A program made the translations under genes and the position numbers. A stretch of DNA of 64,000 nt from Fomes fomentarius (Eukaryota; Basidiomycota; Agaricomycetes; Polyporales; Polyporaceae): positions 1,674,001-1,738,000 of the forward strand of contig JABYQN010000008.1 of the NCBI GenBank assembly GCA_022606135.1, read 5' to 3'. The notes beneath the pieces were generated by a model. The model saw only the letters and a list, made by a program, of their open reading frames with translations, made no database searches and had not been told where the DNA came from. Shown here one piece after another: positions 12,109-24,915 of the stretch. Each line of letters begins with the position of its first letter. Position 1 is the stretch's first letter.

Positions 12109-13875
12109 ATGCCCTTTCAAGACCGTCCTTCAAGCTCACAAACGCGCTCTGCCATCTCCCAGCCGGACGTTTTTGTCAGTTCTCTCCCTCGTTCCCCCTT
12201 GATGCACGCATCGTCTCTCGAAGCACCCCTCCTGACCGCTCTTGCTCTTTGTCTGTTTAGTTTGACGTCGAGATTGACGGCAGTCCAGCCGGCCGCATCG
12301 TGTTCCATCTTTTCGACGCAGTGTGCCCCATCACTGCCCGCAACTTCCGCGAGCTCTCCACCGGCGAGAACGGCTACGGCTACTCGCAGTCGTACTTCCA
12401 CCGCATTGTACCGCATGTGCGTTTATTGCAGCACCTCAGCACCAGCTGTGCTGCAGTCTGATATGCGTGCGTAGTTCATGATACAGGGAGGAGACATCGT
12501 AGAAGGAAACGGCACGACCGGGCGGTCCATCTACGGACCCACGTTCCCGGGTGAGTCTATTTGGCACCGCAGATCGCATCGTACTCGGCCGCTCATTCCC
12601 CCTCCTATAACCCTTCCACCCACCCTTCTGCTCTCTCACCATCTCATCCCGCTTGTTCTTCCGGCCCTGGCGCCCTGCCCTGATGCTGGGGCTCGTCCAA
12701 CTCCCGACTCGGACATTCGAACGACTCGGATCTACGTATATATGCACCCACCCACCTACCGTCGCGCGTCCCGATCGACCTTCTGGGCCCCGGTCGCAGA
12801 CGAGAACTTCCGCCTGCGCCACGACCGCCCCGGGCTGCTCTCCATGGCCAATCGCGGACCGCACACGAATTCATCTCAGGTACGTCGCGTCCTCGTTCAC
12901 GGGATCACTCTCTATCTCCCTCTGTTTGCAAATTCGGTCTGTATTGAGAGGGTGCCGTGCCGTACCGTGTGGGGCACCGTGGACTGCATCCGCCCAATGG
13001 CGTCTTGGCGCCTCAAGCTCTCGATGCGTGCCCCACGTTATCTCAGCACTCGGGCGAGGCTGCTTGGATTTCCAATAGCGTAGTGGGCCTGAGGTACTGG
13101 CACCGTATCGGCACCCTCCGCCAAGCCCGTTCTATGGCCGTTTCCCCATAGTGGCCCCGGGTCTGTGTGGTATTGGCTCCCTCCCTATAGCCCACGAAGG
13201 ACCACTCACATTCTGTTCCTTGCTGCAGCACAAGTGGTCCGCCTACTGAGAGCACGGGAGCGACCGGCAATGGTGAAAGGACATGCAATGTACAACCATG
13301 GGTGACAGTTTGCGACTGCCCCAGTACATGTCGCCTACCCGTGAATTTTACGAGCAGGTCTTGACTGTGAGTCCTGCTGTCTTGGTCGCTGTCGCTATCC
13401 GTCTCGACGTTTCCTCATCTACTCGTGACGAGCTCACTATCTTTGAGGACTCATACTTTTTGACTCTCCGGATGATGACTTCGATTCTATCACCTGTGTA
13501 TGTGATATCCACCATAAGTTGTGTCGGTACGCCCGACAACTGCAAAGCGGAGTAGTACTTCTGCGCGAGGCTGAACAGTCCATAGTTGAGCGCACGTCAA
13601 GCCGCGAGCGCCGCTATACTACATACAGTTCTTTGCTTCGGTTTCTCCTCTCCCCGCTCACTTCAATTCTGACGCTCTCTCTCTCCCCCCGTTTGCCGTT
13701 TTTGTAGTTCTTCATTACGACCGTGCCCGCGCCGTGGTGCGACCGGCGGAACGTCGTGTTCGGTGAGGTCGTGCGCGGGATGGACGTGGTGCACAAGATC
13801 GAGTCGTACGCGACGGACCACATACTGTACAAGCCTGCTGTGGACGTCTTGATTGCGCGGTGTGGGACGCTGTAA
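12109..13875 (+). CDS. Cyclophilin-type peptidyl-prolyl isomerase
   Basis: Single-domain cyclophilin, 181 aa, catalysing cis-trans isomerisation of X-Pro bonds. Exons: 12109-12174, 12261-12416, 12475-12550, 12800-12879, 13708-13875; phases agree. In human CypA numbering I see Arg55 (YFHRIVPH), Phe60/Met61/Gln63 (FMIQGGD), Ala101 (SMANRG), Phe113 (QFFITT) and Trp121 (APWCD). Two usual pocket residues differ: Leu122 is Cys and His126 is Asn (RRNVVFGEV). A 20-residue N-terminal extension rich in Ser and Gln precedes the fold; it is not an obvious signal peptide. The intron at 12880-13707 (828 bp) and the one at 12551-12799 (249 bp) are long for this genome. Cytosolic or nuclear location is likely. 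Confidence 0.93.
12880..13707 (+). other. Unusually long intron of the cyclophilin gene
   Basis: 828 bp between exon 4 (ending ...TNSSQ) and exon 5 (starting FFITT), where other introns in the window are mostly 35-75 bp. It begins gtacgt and ends tttgtag. ORFs inside are short and unsupported. An insertion inside a pre-existing short intron is likely, but I found no terminal repeats or target duplication. Confidence 0.6.
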
Positions 13876-14887
13876 CTTGGTCCAGCTGGCTCGAACGCCG
13901 TGTTGTTGCATAGTAATTTATGTGAGCAGACCCCTGGCCTCTGCGGTGGGTTCAGGTGGACTTGATTCCTTGCCTTTCTCCCATATCTATTGTTTTGCGT
14001 AGTTTACAAGGAATAACAAATATGTACCTTTTTTGCAAAAGAGAAAAAACATGCCAAAAGTTCAGTAACCACGTGTGATTCGACATCAAGTAAGCGTGTG
14101 CAGACAGAACAGGTTTCTCAAGCATGCCAGGTGCTGGCAGTGAGGACAACGTCAGAGCGGGATGGCAGAGGAAATTCTGCCGGAAGGTATTCGAAGCAAT
14201 ATATCGTGATTTCTTGACCTACTTGATCGATTTACTGTGTCGCGGTCCTAAGTTTCCACCGATCTCTACGCTCGAACAGCTGCGCTTCTGTGGCAGCAAT
14301 TCAACGATATGTGCGTGTTGTAGCCAGAAGCACACCAGTATGGAAAACCTTGAATGCGCAGCTGTAGAGCGGCCCGGGACGGAGATGTGGCGAGGAGTCA
14401 GCGTAGCGTGAGCTTCCGCTTCGGCGACGTTGGATCCTGTGCGAGCTAGATTGGTGTAGGTGAGCGTGAGCCAACACTCAACATGCGACGGAGATAAGGC
14501 GTCATGTAGACGCTAATCGTGACGGTCGTCCGAGAGGGCCTTAATGGATTTGAAGCCTATCTCTGCTGTTCGCTATCGCGTCAACAATCGCGCCAAAGTC
14601 TGAGAATCAGATAGATGCGAATTTGGTTGTGTGAAGAAGAGAGTGATTATCGATGCTTACCAACCTGATACATACTTACGTGGAGTCCGAGAGCCGCGCT
14701 CGCAGGACACGAGCTGCGCGCACGCCCTACATATCAAAGCTGGGTCATCGGCACGGAGAGTGTGCGCATCCAGTTTCGGCCGATGATGTCCTGCATGAGG
14801 GGTGAACAGTGAGCCGACGCGAGACATGCCGTCGCTGTCTTCAAAGACCGTGTTTCAGACAGCTGCTGTCACGGTGCAGGTGGGCAA
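13876..14887. other. Intergenic region
   Basis: About 1 kb between the cyclophilin and the first segmental duplicate. It contains an A-rich stretch around 14025-14050. A 95-codon ORF at 14124-14411 has no recognisable motif and no counterpart in the duplication, so it is not called. Confidence 0.5.
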
Positions 14888-17704
14888 AGCATAGCGTTCG
14901 TTACGACTTTGCCCCGTGCACCCGCCGAATATTGGAGGATTCATCCCTTCGTGTAGGCTCGTGTAGACTTTTAGGTCATCGGATGTGGTGATCATGACCG
15001 CCACACACCGCCGGAGGCGAGGGGCGGGACCGGGGCCTTTGAGTAGTGCCCGAGAGGTGGCAAAGGTGGGGACGAGGGCGAGAGGCGGCTCAGAGCGCAT
15101 AGGGAGCTCCTCTCCTTGGAGACGTCGAGACCGAGACCGAGATGATGGTGCGGAAGAGGAGAGGCCAGAGGAGGAGACGAGGATCAAGGAAGGACAAGAA
15201 GTGGGCGTGTTCGAACGAGCGTGAACAGTGACCCGATCGCACAAGTCGGACCATCGACAGGAATACACTGACCTGTGCATGGCAGCTGCAGACATAGCAG
15301 GAAATCGACGCAAGAAGCGAGGCATCATCGGACCACTTGCAAACGCGGCCTTCGAGCATGTGCAACCGCGCACGCTCCCTGTATTTGAGCATACGCTACT
15401 CCGTGCGCTCCTCATCGGGACACATGATGTGTCCTGCTGGACCGGCGCAACACTCGTTCGAGCATAGCGAAGGTGCGTCCTGAACAGATTGGGTCAGTGG
15501 CGGAGCGAGCGATCATCGTCTCTTGATGCGTAAGGCCTTCGGGATGGGAGTCGTATGGCGCGAAGAGTTGATAGAGAGTACAGAAAGGAAAGCGACAATG
15601 AATGAATTGAGTGGACACTCACCAGTGTCTGAATTCCCGGCCTCTAGAGGCAACTTCTGCACTACTTCACCCAGGGCCGAGATCGACATCCGCGCATCAC
15701 CTTAGGTCTTCTATGCATCCATCTTGGGTCAGACGTGATCGCGAAGTGGAACTGGAATCATAGAGAGAGGTGTCGTGTTCGAACCTCGAGGTTTGCGGCT
15801 CCAGGTCAAAGAACGGAAGAGGGAACTAATATCTATGAGCGCTTGTGCTACTTGCGCTCAATGACTGTGACTTCTCCTGCTTAGCATGTGCTTTGTCGCC
15901 GATCTTCAAACTTGCTCACCTTGAAAGGCGACCCGAGCAAGGCTCAAAGTACAGGTACGCGTTTGAAAGCTCTATATAGGACGAAATATAAATCTGACAT
16001 GGCGCAGTGCTCCGTACTGGCAGTGAACGTGAACAATCCTAACGAGCCTGCCCTGTCATGTCAATCACGGCCTCCAAGACATTGTCACATTACTGCAACT
16101 AAATCACAGGAAATAAACACCGCCTTTGTACGCACGACACGTCGCTCTGCACCATCGAGCCTCCCTCGCTCTCCTTGCGCTTCGTGTTCCTCACACCCCA
16201 CACGTACCTCCCCATGCTCAAACGCCCATTTCATCTTAACCGCCGAAGTACTTTCATGCGACCCAGACCCGCACTCCATCGCGACCGGTAATAGGCTCTC
16301 GCTCGAGACACACAACCTATGGCTCGAGTACGTCCTAGACATTGCGCAGCGCCTACCCTCGCCGTGCTCGCCGACGCGGTATGTAAGTTCTTCTCTGATA
16401 CCACCTTGCTATAGCCATTCCCGTGCTGCTCTTCGTGGAGTGCGGCACAAGCGCGCTGCCGGTGCTCGACCACGCACTGCCGGTGCACAGCCCGAGTGGA
16501 AGAGGAAGCGGTGGAAGAAGGCAAAGTGGCACTGGGCCGGCGAAGCCAGATTGTGATGCTGCTTGACGTGTTCACGAGGCTGGACGTGAGGAGCTGTGTG
16601 GTGCTGTACTACGAGTGGAAATGTTCTAGTGTGTGGCGGAGGAGCGTGGATGATGGGGGCAGGCGTCATCCAGGTCTGGACGCTGCTTTGGTCCACATCC
16701 AGTGCGAGTGACAAGTGAGGTCTCGTTGTATGCGACCCAGGGTCCTAGGTGGGTTGGTGTATATCGTTGTCAACGAGTTATGTGTCTCTGACTGACTACA
16801 TCTGATAGATTGGCTCCTTCACGGTTCGCGTGCACGTACCAAGTAGCAGTTGCCGCCTTATCGTTCTAAATAGACCCGAACGCATGTAGAGCGGCCGGTG
16901 GCTGTCAATCACAACGCATGCCTGTGCTGTCCCAAATATGCCACCGATGAGGCTGTATGCCTCCATGAGCGCGCGCCTGTCACTCCACAACGCGTCTTTC
17001 GCAGGCGGTGATCGACGGGACCACATTCCCTCTGATCACGCTCAGCTCTCTCAAGCACGCCGTCCATCTGCTGGGGTGATGATTCCCTTCGAGCTTTTGC
17101 ATAGCATCATTGTGACCGACTGTGGCTCTGATCAGCAGCTGATATTATCTTCTCCTGTGCAGTTCGACTTCTTGCGTCCACAATTAGACGTAAACCCTCA
17201 AGCACAGGCCAATCTTGCCGACAATCAACTTGAGTCGGCACCGATCCCGTCCTTGAGCCCCCAAATCAACCTTCTCGATGTTTACACTCTCACACTTCCT
17301 TCATTCAGGGTGACATGTCATCGTGTGGGTATTCGTACTTTGTTTGTTTGGGCTTCAAGCAGTGCAGTATGTCATACACTTTACCCACTACATCTGTACT
17401 ATCAATAACTATAGATGGCAGGTACCAGGTGTTCTCACAGAATTCCGGACGAGGACTCCAATGTCAGTCCCTCAGTCGGGTGGGCATCATGAACATGGCT
17501 ATTTGTGCCCTGACTGTGAGACGCCTTGAACTGATAGGTCAATACTCTCAAGGAAAATGGCAATGACAGTCATCGTCAAGCTCCACTCCCTGCACTTTAT
17601 GGAGAATATACTAGCACATGATACTGCCTAGTGGCACTGCAGGTTGACATGAGCGATGAGGCTGTACATCAATCAGGTACTACAATAATCTGTTCGGACA
17701 CACT

Positions 17705-17710
17705 TATATA
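17705..17710 (+). promoter_or_regulatory. TATA box of F-box copy A
   Basis: TATATA 67 bp upstream of the ATG at 17772. The same element at nearly the same distance (68 bp) precedes copy B, inside a conserved block cttatatagaacagcact, so the promoter was duplicated with the gene. Confidence 0.5.
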
Positions 17711-17771
17711 GAACAGCACTCCATCTGACGTCGTCTCCATCTCCTGGAGTTTGTTGCTACACCTACTACCC

Positions 17772-19137
17772 ATGGATGACAGTCGCCTTCCTATCGAGAT
17801 GTGTGAGCACATCATCGACTTATTGGACGACGCCTGGGCGGCACACGAGACAAAGACGGCTTGGCGCCACACCTCCCTCGTCTGTTGTGCCTGGCTCCCT
17901 CGAAGCCGCTTCAATCTCTACCGTCAAGTCTACCTATCGCGTCCAGAACAGGCCCGCCTCCTCTTGAAGACCCTGGAAGACAACTCCCATCTCGCACGTC
18001 TGGTCGTTGAGTTCGAAGTCACACCGGACCATCCTCCAGACAAATATATACCATTCTCGCAGCTTGCTCGCCTACTGCAGAACTGCGTCATCCTCAATCT
18101 CGACGTAGCGTGGGACAAACGCTGCCCACCTCGCTTTGTGGACACATGTCTTCATCAGTTCTCCCTGCTGGGAATTGTGGATTTCACCGCGAGTGTAACA
18201 AAATCCACGGCTCGTGGACTCCTGCGCTTCACCCGCTCACTCACAAAGTTGGAAAAACTCACTCTTTGGGGGATGAGTCCTTGCGGAATATGGAGCCAAT
18301 TCGGTCGCTCGGCGCTCGGCGCTCACAAGACGAGAAACCTGCAGCACTCTCAGAGCTCAAGGAGCTCGACTTGTTAGTGCGTAATAATCGTCCTGAAAGG
18401 CATTGCTCTGATCCGGATGGGGCTTCCACAGTGGCACAGTGTATCCATCAAATTCCCGCCGCATTACTTTGGAGACACAGTGGTGGACCTACATCTGAAC
18501 TGTTGCAGTACCGTAATCGACGAGTCGGTGGAGATCTCATGTATGTGCTATTGTTATCCGTATCTGCTCTTCAACTCACCAACAGTAGTTGAACTGCTGC
18601 AGTGCATTGAGAACTTTCAACGATTACAAACGCTCTTCATCCAGGTGGATTCAGACAAGCAGGATGACACCTATAATCCTCTGCGAATGAGTAAAATCAG
18701 GAGACTCTTCTCGATTCTGACAAGGGTGTCATCAGGCTCGGCTCTGCAAACTCTGAGCATTGAGTTGGATCCTCAAGAAAGGCCAGAAAGGAGTTATAAC
18801 GTTGGCCGCAGTGGTCTACTGGACCTTTTGGTCGGAGTAGATATGCTCAAAGTTCTAGATGGGTTTCCCTCATTGAGTGAACTCCATTTCAAGCTCTGGG
18901 AGAACGACGAAGATTACGATGAGGTGTGGTGGGAGGAACAAATGGTGCGCCGGCTGCCAGACCGCCTTCACACAGTCACAGTGGCGATTACGGAGCAAGT
19001 CGAGGATGGTATGTGTGTCTCATATCCACGGACTTGCAACAGGCATAATACATCATGTGGTCATAGAATATCCCCGCCTATGGCTTACAGAAGATGAGAG
19101 AGCCACACCCAAGCGGATGCAGAAGACATCACAATAA
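17772..19137 (+). pseudogene. F-box protein pseudogene, copy A
   Basis: Related along its length to the intact gene at 23511-24915. It opens with an F-box-like start (LPIEMCEHIIDLL, then LVCCAWLPRSRFNLY). Relative to copy B about 10 bp are missing near 18265, just after LTKLEKLTL. This throws the frame and gives a stop at about 18375. The intron at 18377-18431 (gtgcgt...ccacag) is still present and the second exon (18432 onward) still reads like copy B, until another shift near 19010 moves the last 40 residues into a different frame. At least two disabling changes make a functional full-length product unlikely. F-box proteins in general link substrates to SCF ubiquitin ligases. Confidence 0.8.
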
Positions 19138-22100
19138 ACTCAGTGTTCAACCCATCAATATCACTTGACCCTTGTACGAATTTTGGAGGGCATCGGAGGG
19201 AGGATCGGTGGTGCGTCGTGCATAGGCTGCCTATCACATCTAACAGACTCACTCAATTCATGGACATTTTCAAACAGTTGCCGAACGCTGTAGCAATGAT
19301 CAACAAATTGGACCCTCACCTAGACAATCTGGAAGAAACCATGAGCTCTCAACCTATTTTGAAGTCGCGGTAGCGCCGGATATCATCCTATTGACCAATC
19401 CCACGACTCATAAAAGTTAGCGCTTCTTTATCTCTCTCCTGTTTAGCACAACCATAGCTGACCAGAACACGTGTTATTGTAGACCAGCCTCCTCTACCCT
19501 TCTCCTCTCTCTTCACTGTTCCTACCCCCATCGCTTCCAGGTCTGTCATGCCCTTCCCATGCTGTCTCCATATCGTGGATTAGTCTGTCTCAGTAGTCTC
19601 CATCGCCTTATACAAGAGTACCTATGGCGGTCTCTTCACTGCGAGTCTTCAGCTCCGAACGAGAATGGTCGTCGCTCAGGAATGAGATCCGTCCCAGTCT
19701 CCAAACACCACATGCTCTCCCTTTCGTACTCCCGTCGAATCGCACCAAGTAGTTCTCTGTCGCCGCGTATTATTTATCCTACTGGCCGATTCATATGCTA
19801 CAGTTCATTGTGCTCATTCTCCTAGACTATATATCTATCCACTGCGCACGTCTCTTCTATCACAGTGCACTCGACGTAGGTCCGCCGCTACGATATTGTG
19901 ATGACTTTGTGCAATGCCCAGAGCCCCTCGATTCTACTATGTATCATATCTCGAAATCTCACAATCGTCGTTTTGGCCTGGGTAAAGCTAGCGTTCGCGA
20001 CGACTTTGGTCCGTGCACGATTCAAAGACTGGAGGATTCAACCCGCTAGTGTCGGCTTTCAATGAAGACGTCGAGACCGAGATGAGCGGGAAGCACTGAG
20101 GACGGCGGTGCGGCAGACGAGAGGCCAGAGGAGGAGACCGAGATCGGGGCAGGACAGCAAGTGGACGTGTTCGGACGCACGCGAACAGTTGCCTGATCAC
20201 ACATGTTGGGCCTTCCACTCTGAGTCCTATGCCCTGGCCTGTGCATCGGGACATATGATGTGTCCTGTTGGACCAGCGCAACACTCGTTCGAGCATAACG
20301 GATGTACGCCGCACGAGGCTTGAAGGGTCAGCGGCGGAGCGATCATCGTCTCTTGATCTTTAAGGCCTTTGGGATGGGAGTCGTGTGGTGCGAAGGGTTG
20401 AGGACCCAAAGGAGAGCTGCAACGAAACAGTGAGCACTCATCAGTTTCTGAAGCCCCGCCGGCTCCTGCACTAGTGCATCCAGCTCGATATCTTCCAAGT
20501 CGAGATCGCCATCCGCGCATCACCCAATGTCTTCTGTGCGCCCATCTCAGGTTATACTTGATCGCGCAGTGGTAGTGGAAGCAGATTTCAAGCATCTAGG
20601 TTTGCGGCTCCAGGTCAAAAGAACGGAGAGGAAGTGAAATGAGCGCTTGTGCTCATCCGTAAACATCTCCTGCTTAGCATGTGCTTTGTCTCCGATGTTC
20701 GATCTTTCACACTTTCTTCGCGACTCGAAAAAGGATGTATCCATAGTACAGGTATGCTTTCGAGAGGTGTAGGACCAAACTGACATAGCTTAATGCTCGG
20801 TACTACTAGCGAACGTGAGGAATCGTAACGAGGTCACGACGAGCTCCAGGATGTTGTCCCCTTGCTGCATAAAGATCATAGGAAACGTCATATGCATGAC
20901 ACGCCGCTCTGCGGTGCGAATACTCTCGAGTATCTATCCTCATCCACACAAATTTTCTCGCTCCTTCTTGTGCCATGGTCGTCTTGGATCAGATTTGACT
21001 GAGGGTCGAATTGGGCAGCCCCGGGTGCTACATAGCAAGTATCTCCTGGTGGGAGCTAAGACGCCTCCCTTCCTATGATTCTCTAGATCTACTTGTGTTC
21101 TCAAGTCCGAATTTTGAACGCTACTGTCCCCATGTCAGAAACACGCTCAGGGTTCTACTCTGCTGCATGCATAGCCCATGGGTAGTGGATCATGTTCTGC
21201 ATCCGCTCCATCTCGTCCGTTCGCTGCAGAAGACGAGCAGAGGACGAGTGCTCGCATCATAATCTCCGGTCAACATGAAGTTGTGGACAAGTTTATCGGA
21301 CTCTGTCGAGGGATATCATCGAGCTTGGGAAACCTATCAACGCTGTACTCGAACGAACTTCATCTCGTATACGTAATCCGGACTCCAGCCTGAGGCGCTC
21401 GCTTGTCTTATCAGGTGGTCGCTCTGTCGCCCTTATCCCTCCTAGTCCTAATGCTCACGTCGCCTTACCCTCCTGACCTCTACGCTCTTGACTTGAAATT
21501 CGGCCACCGCCACAGGGATCTTCTGTCACACGCCATACAAGTGGTGCATCAGCAGCTACGGAATAAGCTGACCGGCCTCCACTCCAGGTTGGCACCTGCA
21601 ATGACAATTTTAGCGCACGGCCCAGGAACGTCAAGATGCATACTGTATACCGCTCGGGATTCAAGGCGGATACCAGCTATGCAAGTAAAATCTTGTGAGT
21701 CTAGTTGTCCTTGCGAACAAGACGATGCTCACATAGTAGTATAGGCCTGGCGTCCTTACTCTACCTTGCGATGCACGGTTACAACAGTCCGCTGTCTGCG
21801 TCACCCCTTGGCTTTTCGCTGTGAACTCTTGTCCTTATCCGTGTAGACCTCGTTAGGGCCCTAACGCCAACTTTGTTAGATTCCCTCAAGAGCCTATCGC
21901 TTATCCTCGCGAGCAGCGGGAAAGAAACGTAAGGTCTCCACCACCTTGAAACCAATATTGGCAACCCTGATGATCGCTCGACCGGTTGACCCAACAGACT
22001 GTCTCCACGTCCCTTCCTCCTCGCGCTTTGTCTCGCTCCTCACATCCTACACGTACCTCGACATGTTCGCGACCGATGATAGGCATTCGCGCGAGAAACA

Positions 22101-23442
22101 CAACCTATGGCTCGAGTACGTCCTAGACATCGCGCAGCGCCTACCCTCGCCGCCCTCGCCGCCCTCGCCGACACGATATGTTAGTGCCTCTTCTGATACC
22201 GCCTTGCTATAGCCATCCCGTGCTACTCTTCGTGGAGTGCGGCACAAGCACCCTTCCGGTGCTCGACCACGCACTGCTGGCAGCGCACAGCCCCAGTGGA
22301 AGAGCAACCACAAACGGTGGAAGAAGGGCAAGGCAAAGCGGGTCTAGGGCGGAGAAGTAGGTGCACATTGCGGTGCTGCTTGACCGCATGTTCCCGAGGC
22401 TGGACGTGAGCAGCTGTGTGGTGTTGTACGAGTGGAAATGTTCTAGTGTATGTCGGCGGAGGAGCGTGGATGATGGGGGCAGGCGTCATCCAGGTCTGGA
22501 CACTGCTTTGGTCCACATCCAGTGCGAGTGAGGAGCGAAGTCTCGTTGTATGCGGCCGAGGGTCCTAGGTGAAGTAGGTGTATACCGTTGTCAACGAGTT
22601 ATGTGTCTCGCGATGACTGACTGCATCTGATAGATTGGCTCGCTAAGGGTTGACGGTGTGCAGGTACCAAGTAGCAGTTGCCGCCCCATCGTACCCGAAC
22701 GCATGTAGAACGGCTGGCGGCTGTCAATCACAACGCATGCCTGTGCTGTCCCCAAATATGCCACTGATGAGGCTGTATGGCTTCGTGAGCATGTGATTGC
22801 CTCGTGTATTGCACGCCACAATGCTTCTTTGTACTTCTACCGGATGCGGTGATTGGTATTTCATCCCTGGACCACGTTCACTCCGATCACGCTCAGCTCT
22901 CTAAATTACGCCGTCCCCTTGCTCGAGTGGTTCGCTTCTGCACAGCATCACTATGACCGACTGTGGCTCTGATCAGCAGGTGGTGTCTTGTCCTGTGCAA
23001 TTCAAATTCTTGTGTCCGCAACTAGACGCAAACCGGCAAGCACAGGAAACTTGAGTCGGCACCGATTTCGTTCTTGAGCCCCCCGAATCAACCGCCTCGA
23101 AGTTTACACTCTCACACTTCCTTCTTTCAGGGTGACATGTCATCGTGTGGGTATCAGTACTTTGTTTGCTTGGGCTTCAAGCAGTGCGGCATGTCATACA
23201 CTTTACCCACCACAATTGTACCATCATAGATGCTGGGTGTCAGGTGCTCCCACAGAGGCCCATACGAGGACTCCGATGTCACTGAGACCCTGTGAAGGTG
23301 AGTACACATCTAGAGTGCACCTCATTTGCTGGTGTTGAAATCGGATAAGAGCATTTTACGGAGAATATACCACCACATGTACCCCGCTGGTGGCACTACA
23401 GGTTATCCATGAGGCGCCACAATAATCTATGTCGGACGCACT

Positions 23443-23448
23443 TATATA
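23443..23448 (+). promoter_or_regulatory. TATA box of F-box copy B
   Basis: TATATA 68 bp before the ATG at 23511, conserved in sequence and spacing with copy A. Confidence 0.5.
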
Positions 23449-23510
23449 GAGCAGCACTCTCTGACGTTGTCTCCACCCCCTAATATTTGTTGCTGCACCT
23501 ACTACTAGCC

Positions 23511-24915
23511 ATGGACCACAGCCGCCCCCCTATCGAGATGTGCGAGCACATTATTGACTCAGTGGGCCACAGGACGGGTTGGTACCACACCGCCCTCGTC
23601 TGTTCTGCCTGGCTCCCTCGAAGCCGCTTCAATCTCTACCATCATATCTCCCTACAGCGTCCAAAACAGGCCGACCTCCTCTTACAGACCTTGGAAGAAA
23701 ATTCCCGTCTTGCACATCTGGTCGTCGGGTTGGAAGTCGGGATCGTCTTACATCCACTACCGTACACACCATTTGCCCAGCTTTTTCACCTACTGCAGAA
23801 CTGCGTCATCCTCGATCTCAGGGACATAGATTGGGAAACGTACCCACCTCGCTTTGTGGACACATGTCTGTATCGGATCTCCCTGATGGGAATTGCGGAT
23901 TTCAAAGTAAAAGTATCACGATCCACGGCTCGTAGACTCCTGCGCCTCATTCGCTCACTCACAAAGCTGGAACAACTCACTCTTTTTGAGGATTTTCGGG
24001 ATAAGTCCTTTTCGAAGATGGAGCCAATTCGCGCACTCGGTGCTCGGCGTGAACAAAACGGGAAGCCCGCAGCACTCTCAACACTCAAGCAGCTCCGGTT
24101 GATGGTGCGTAATCTTCCTCTAAAGTGCCTCACTCTGATTCGGATGGCCTCCACAGGGGAATAGTGTATCCATCAAATTTCCGCCACATTACTTTGGAGA
24201 CACTGTGGTGGACCTATCTCTGTGCTGTCTCTGGCGTGAGGACGACTCCACCTCACTGAAGATCTCACGTATGTGCTATTACTATCCGTATCTGCTCTTC
24301 AGCTTACCAACAATAGTCGAACTGCTGCAGTGCATTGAGAACTTTCAACGATTACGAACACTCCATATCGAGCTGGGATTAGACAAGCAGGATGACACCT
24401 ATGACCCTCTGCCAATGAGTAAAATTAGGAAACTCTTCTCGATTCTGACGAGAGTGTCATCAGGCTCAGCTCTGCATACTCTGAGCATTAACCTGTATCC
24501 TCAACAAGGACCAGAAACAGGCTACACCGTTGGCCGCAGTGGTCTACTGGACCTTTTGCTTGGAGTAGATATGCTGAAAGTTCTGGACGGGTTTCCCTCG
24601 TTGAGTCAACTCCACTTCAGGCTCCGGGAGGACGACGAAGACCACGACAAGGTGTGGTGGAAGGAACAAATGGTGCGCCGGCTGCCAAGCCATCTTTACA
24701 CAGTCACAGTGACGATCGAGCCATACATGTACAACAGTATGTATGTGTTTCTCATATCCACGATGGCAGCATGCATGATACATCATGTGGTAATAGATGG
24801 TCCCTACCTATGGCAGACCGAAGACGAGATAAATCCCCTTACCCAAAAGAACGCAGAAAACATCGTAACAAATGAGTCGACGGTCAACCCATCCATTATC
24901 GCTCTCTCAACTTGA
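23511..24915 (+). CDS. F-box domain protein, copy B
   Basis: Two exons, 23511-24104 and 24157-24915, give 450 aa. The 52-bp intron (gtgcgt to ccacag) keeps phase 0; without it the gene looks frameshifted. Residues about 5-45 form an F-box-like segment (PPIEMCEHIID, then LVCSAWLPRSRFNLY), the common layout of basidiomycete F-box proteins, in which the rest of the chain recognises the substrate. The remainder is Leu-rich with periodic hydrophobic residues, consistent with a degenerate leucine-rich solenoid. The likely role is substrate receptor for an SCF ubiquitin ligase; the target is unknown. The ATG follows a conserved leader shared with copy A. This is the only intact F-box gene of the pair. 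Confidence 0.8.

Larger units (their letters stand above)
14888..19982 (+). repeat. Segmental tandem duplication, unit A
   Basis: About 5.1 kb that recurs, diverged but collinear, at 19983-25780. Shared landmarks A/B: aaagc...gcgttcg with ccgtgcac (14895/19990); cgatcatcgtctcttgat (15508/20340); cacaacctatggctcgagta (16310/22098); gtgacatgtcatcgtgtggg (17310/23132); the F-box gene (17772/23511); accagaacacgtgttattg (19460/25210); ctcgaaatctcaca (19953/25748). Besides the F-box gene each unit holds fragments with weak coding look, including HNLWLEYVLDIAQR followed by a VLLFVECGTS-like block, but frames are interrupted. Edges are approximate. I cannot tell whether a transposon drove the duplication. 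Confidence 0.8.

Noticed and set aside
24105..24156. A frameshift in F-box copy B
   Set aside because: The two frames are joined by a phase-0 intron with gtgcgt donor and ccacag acceptor, and the same intron exists in copy A. Copy B is therefore intact.
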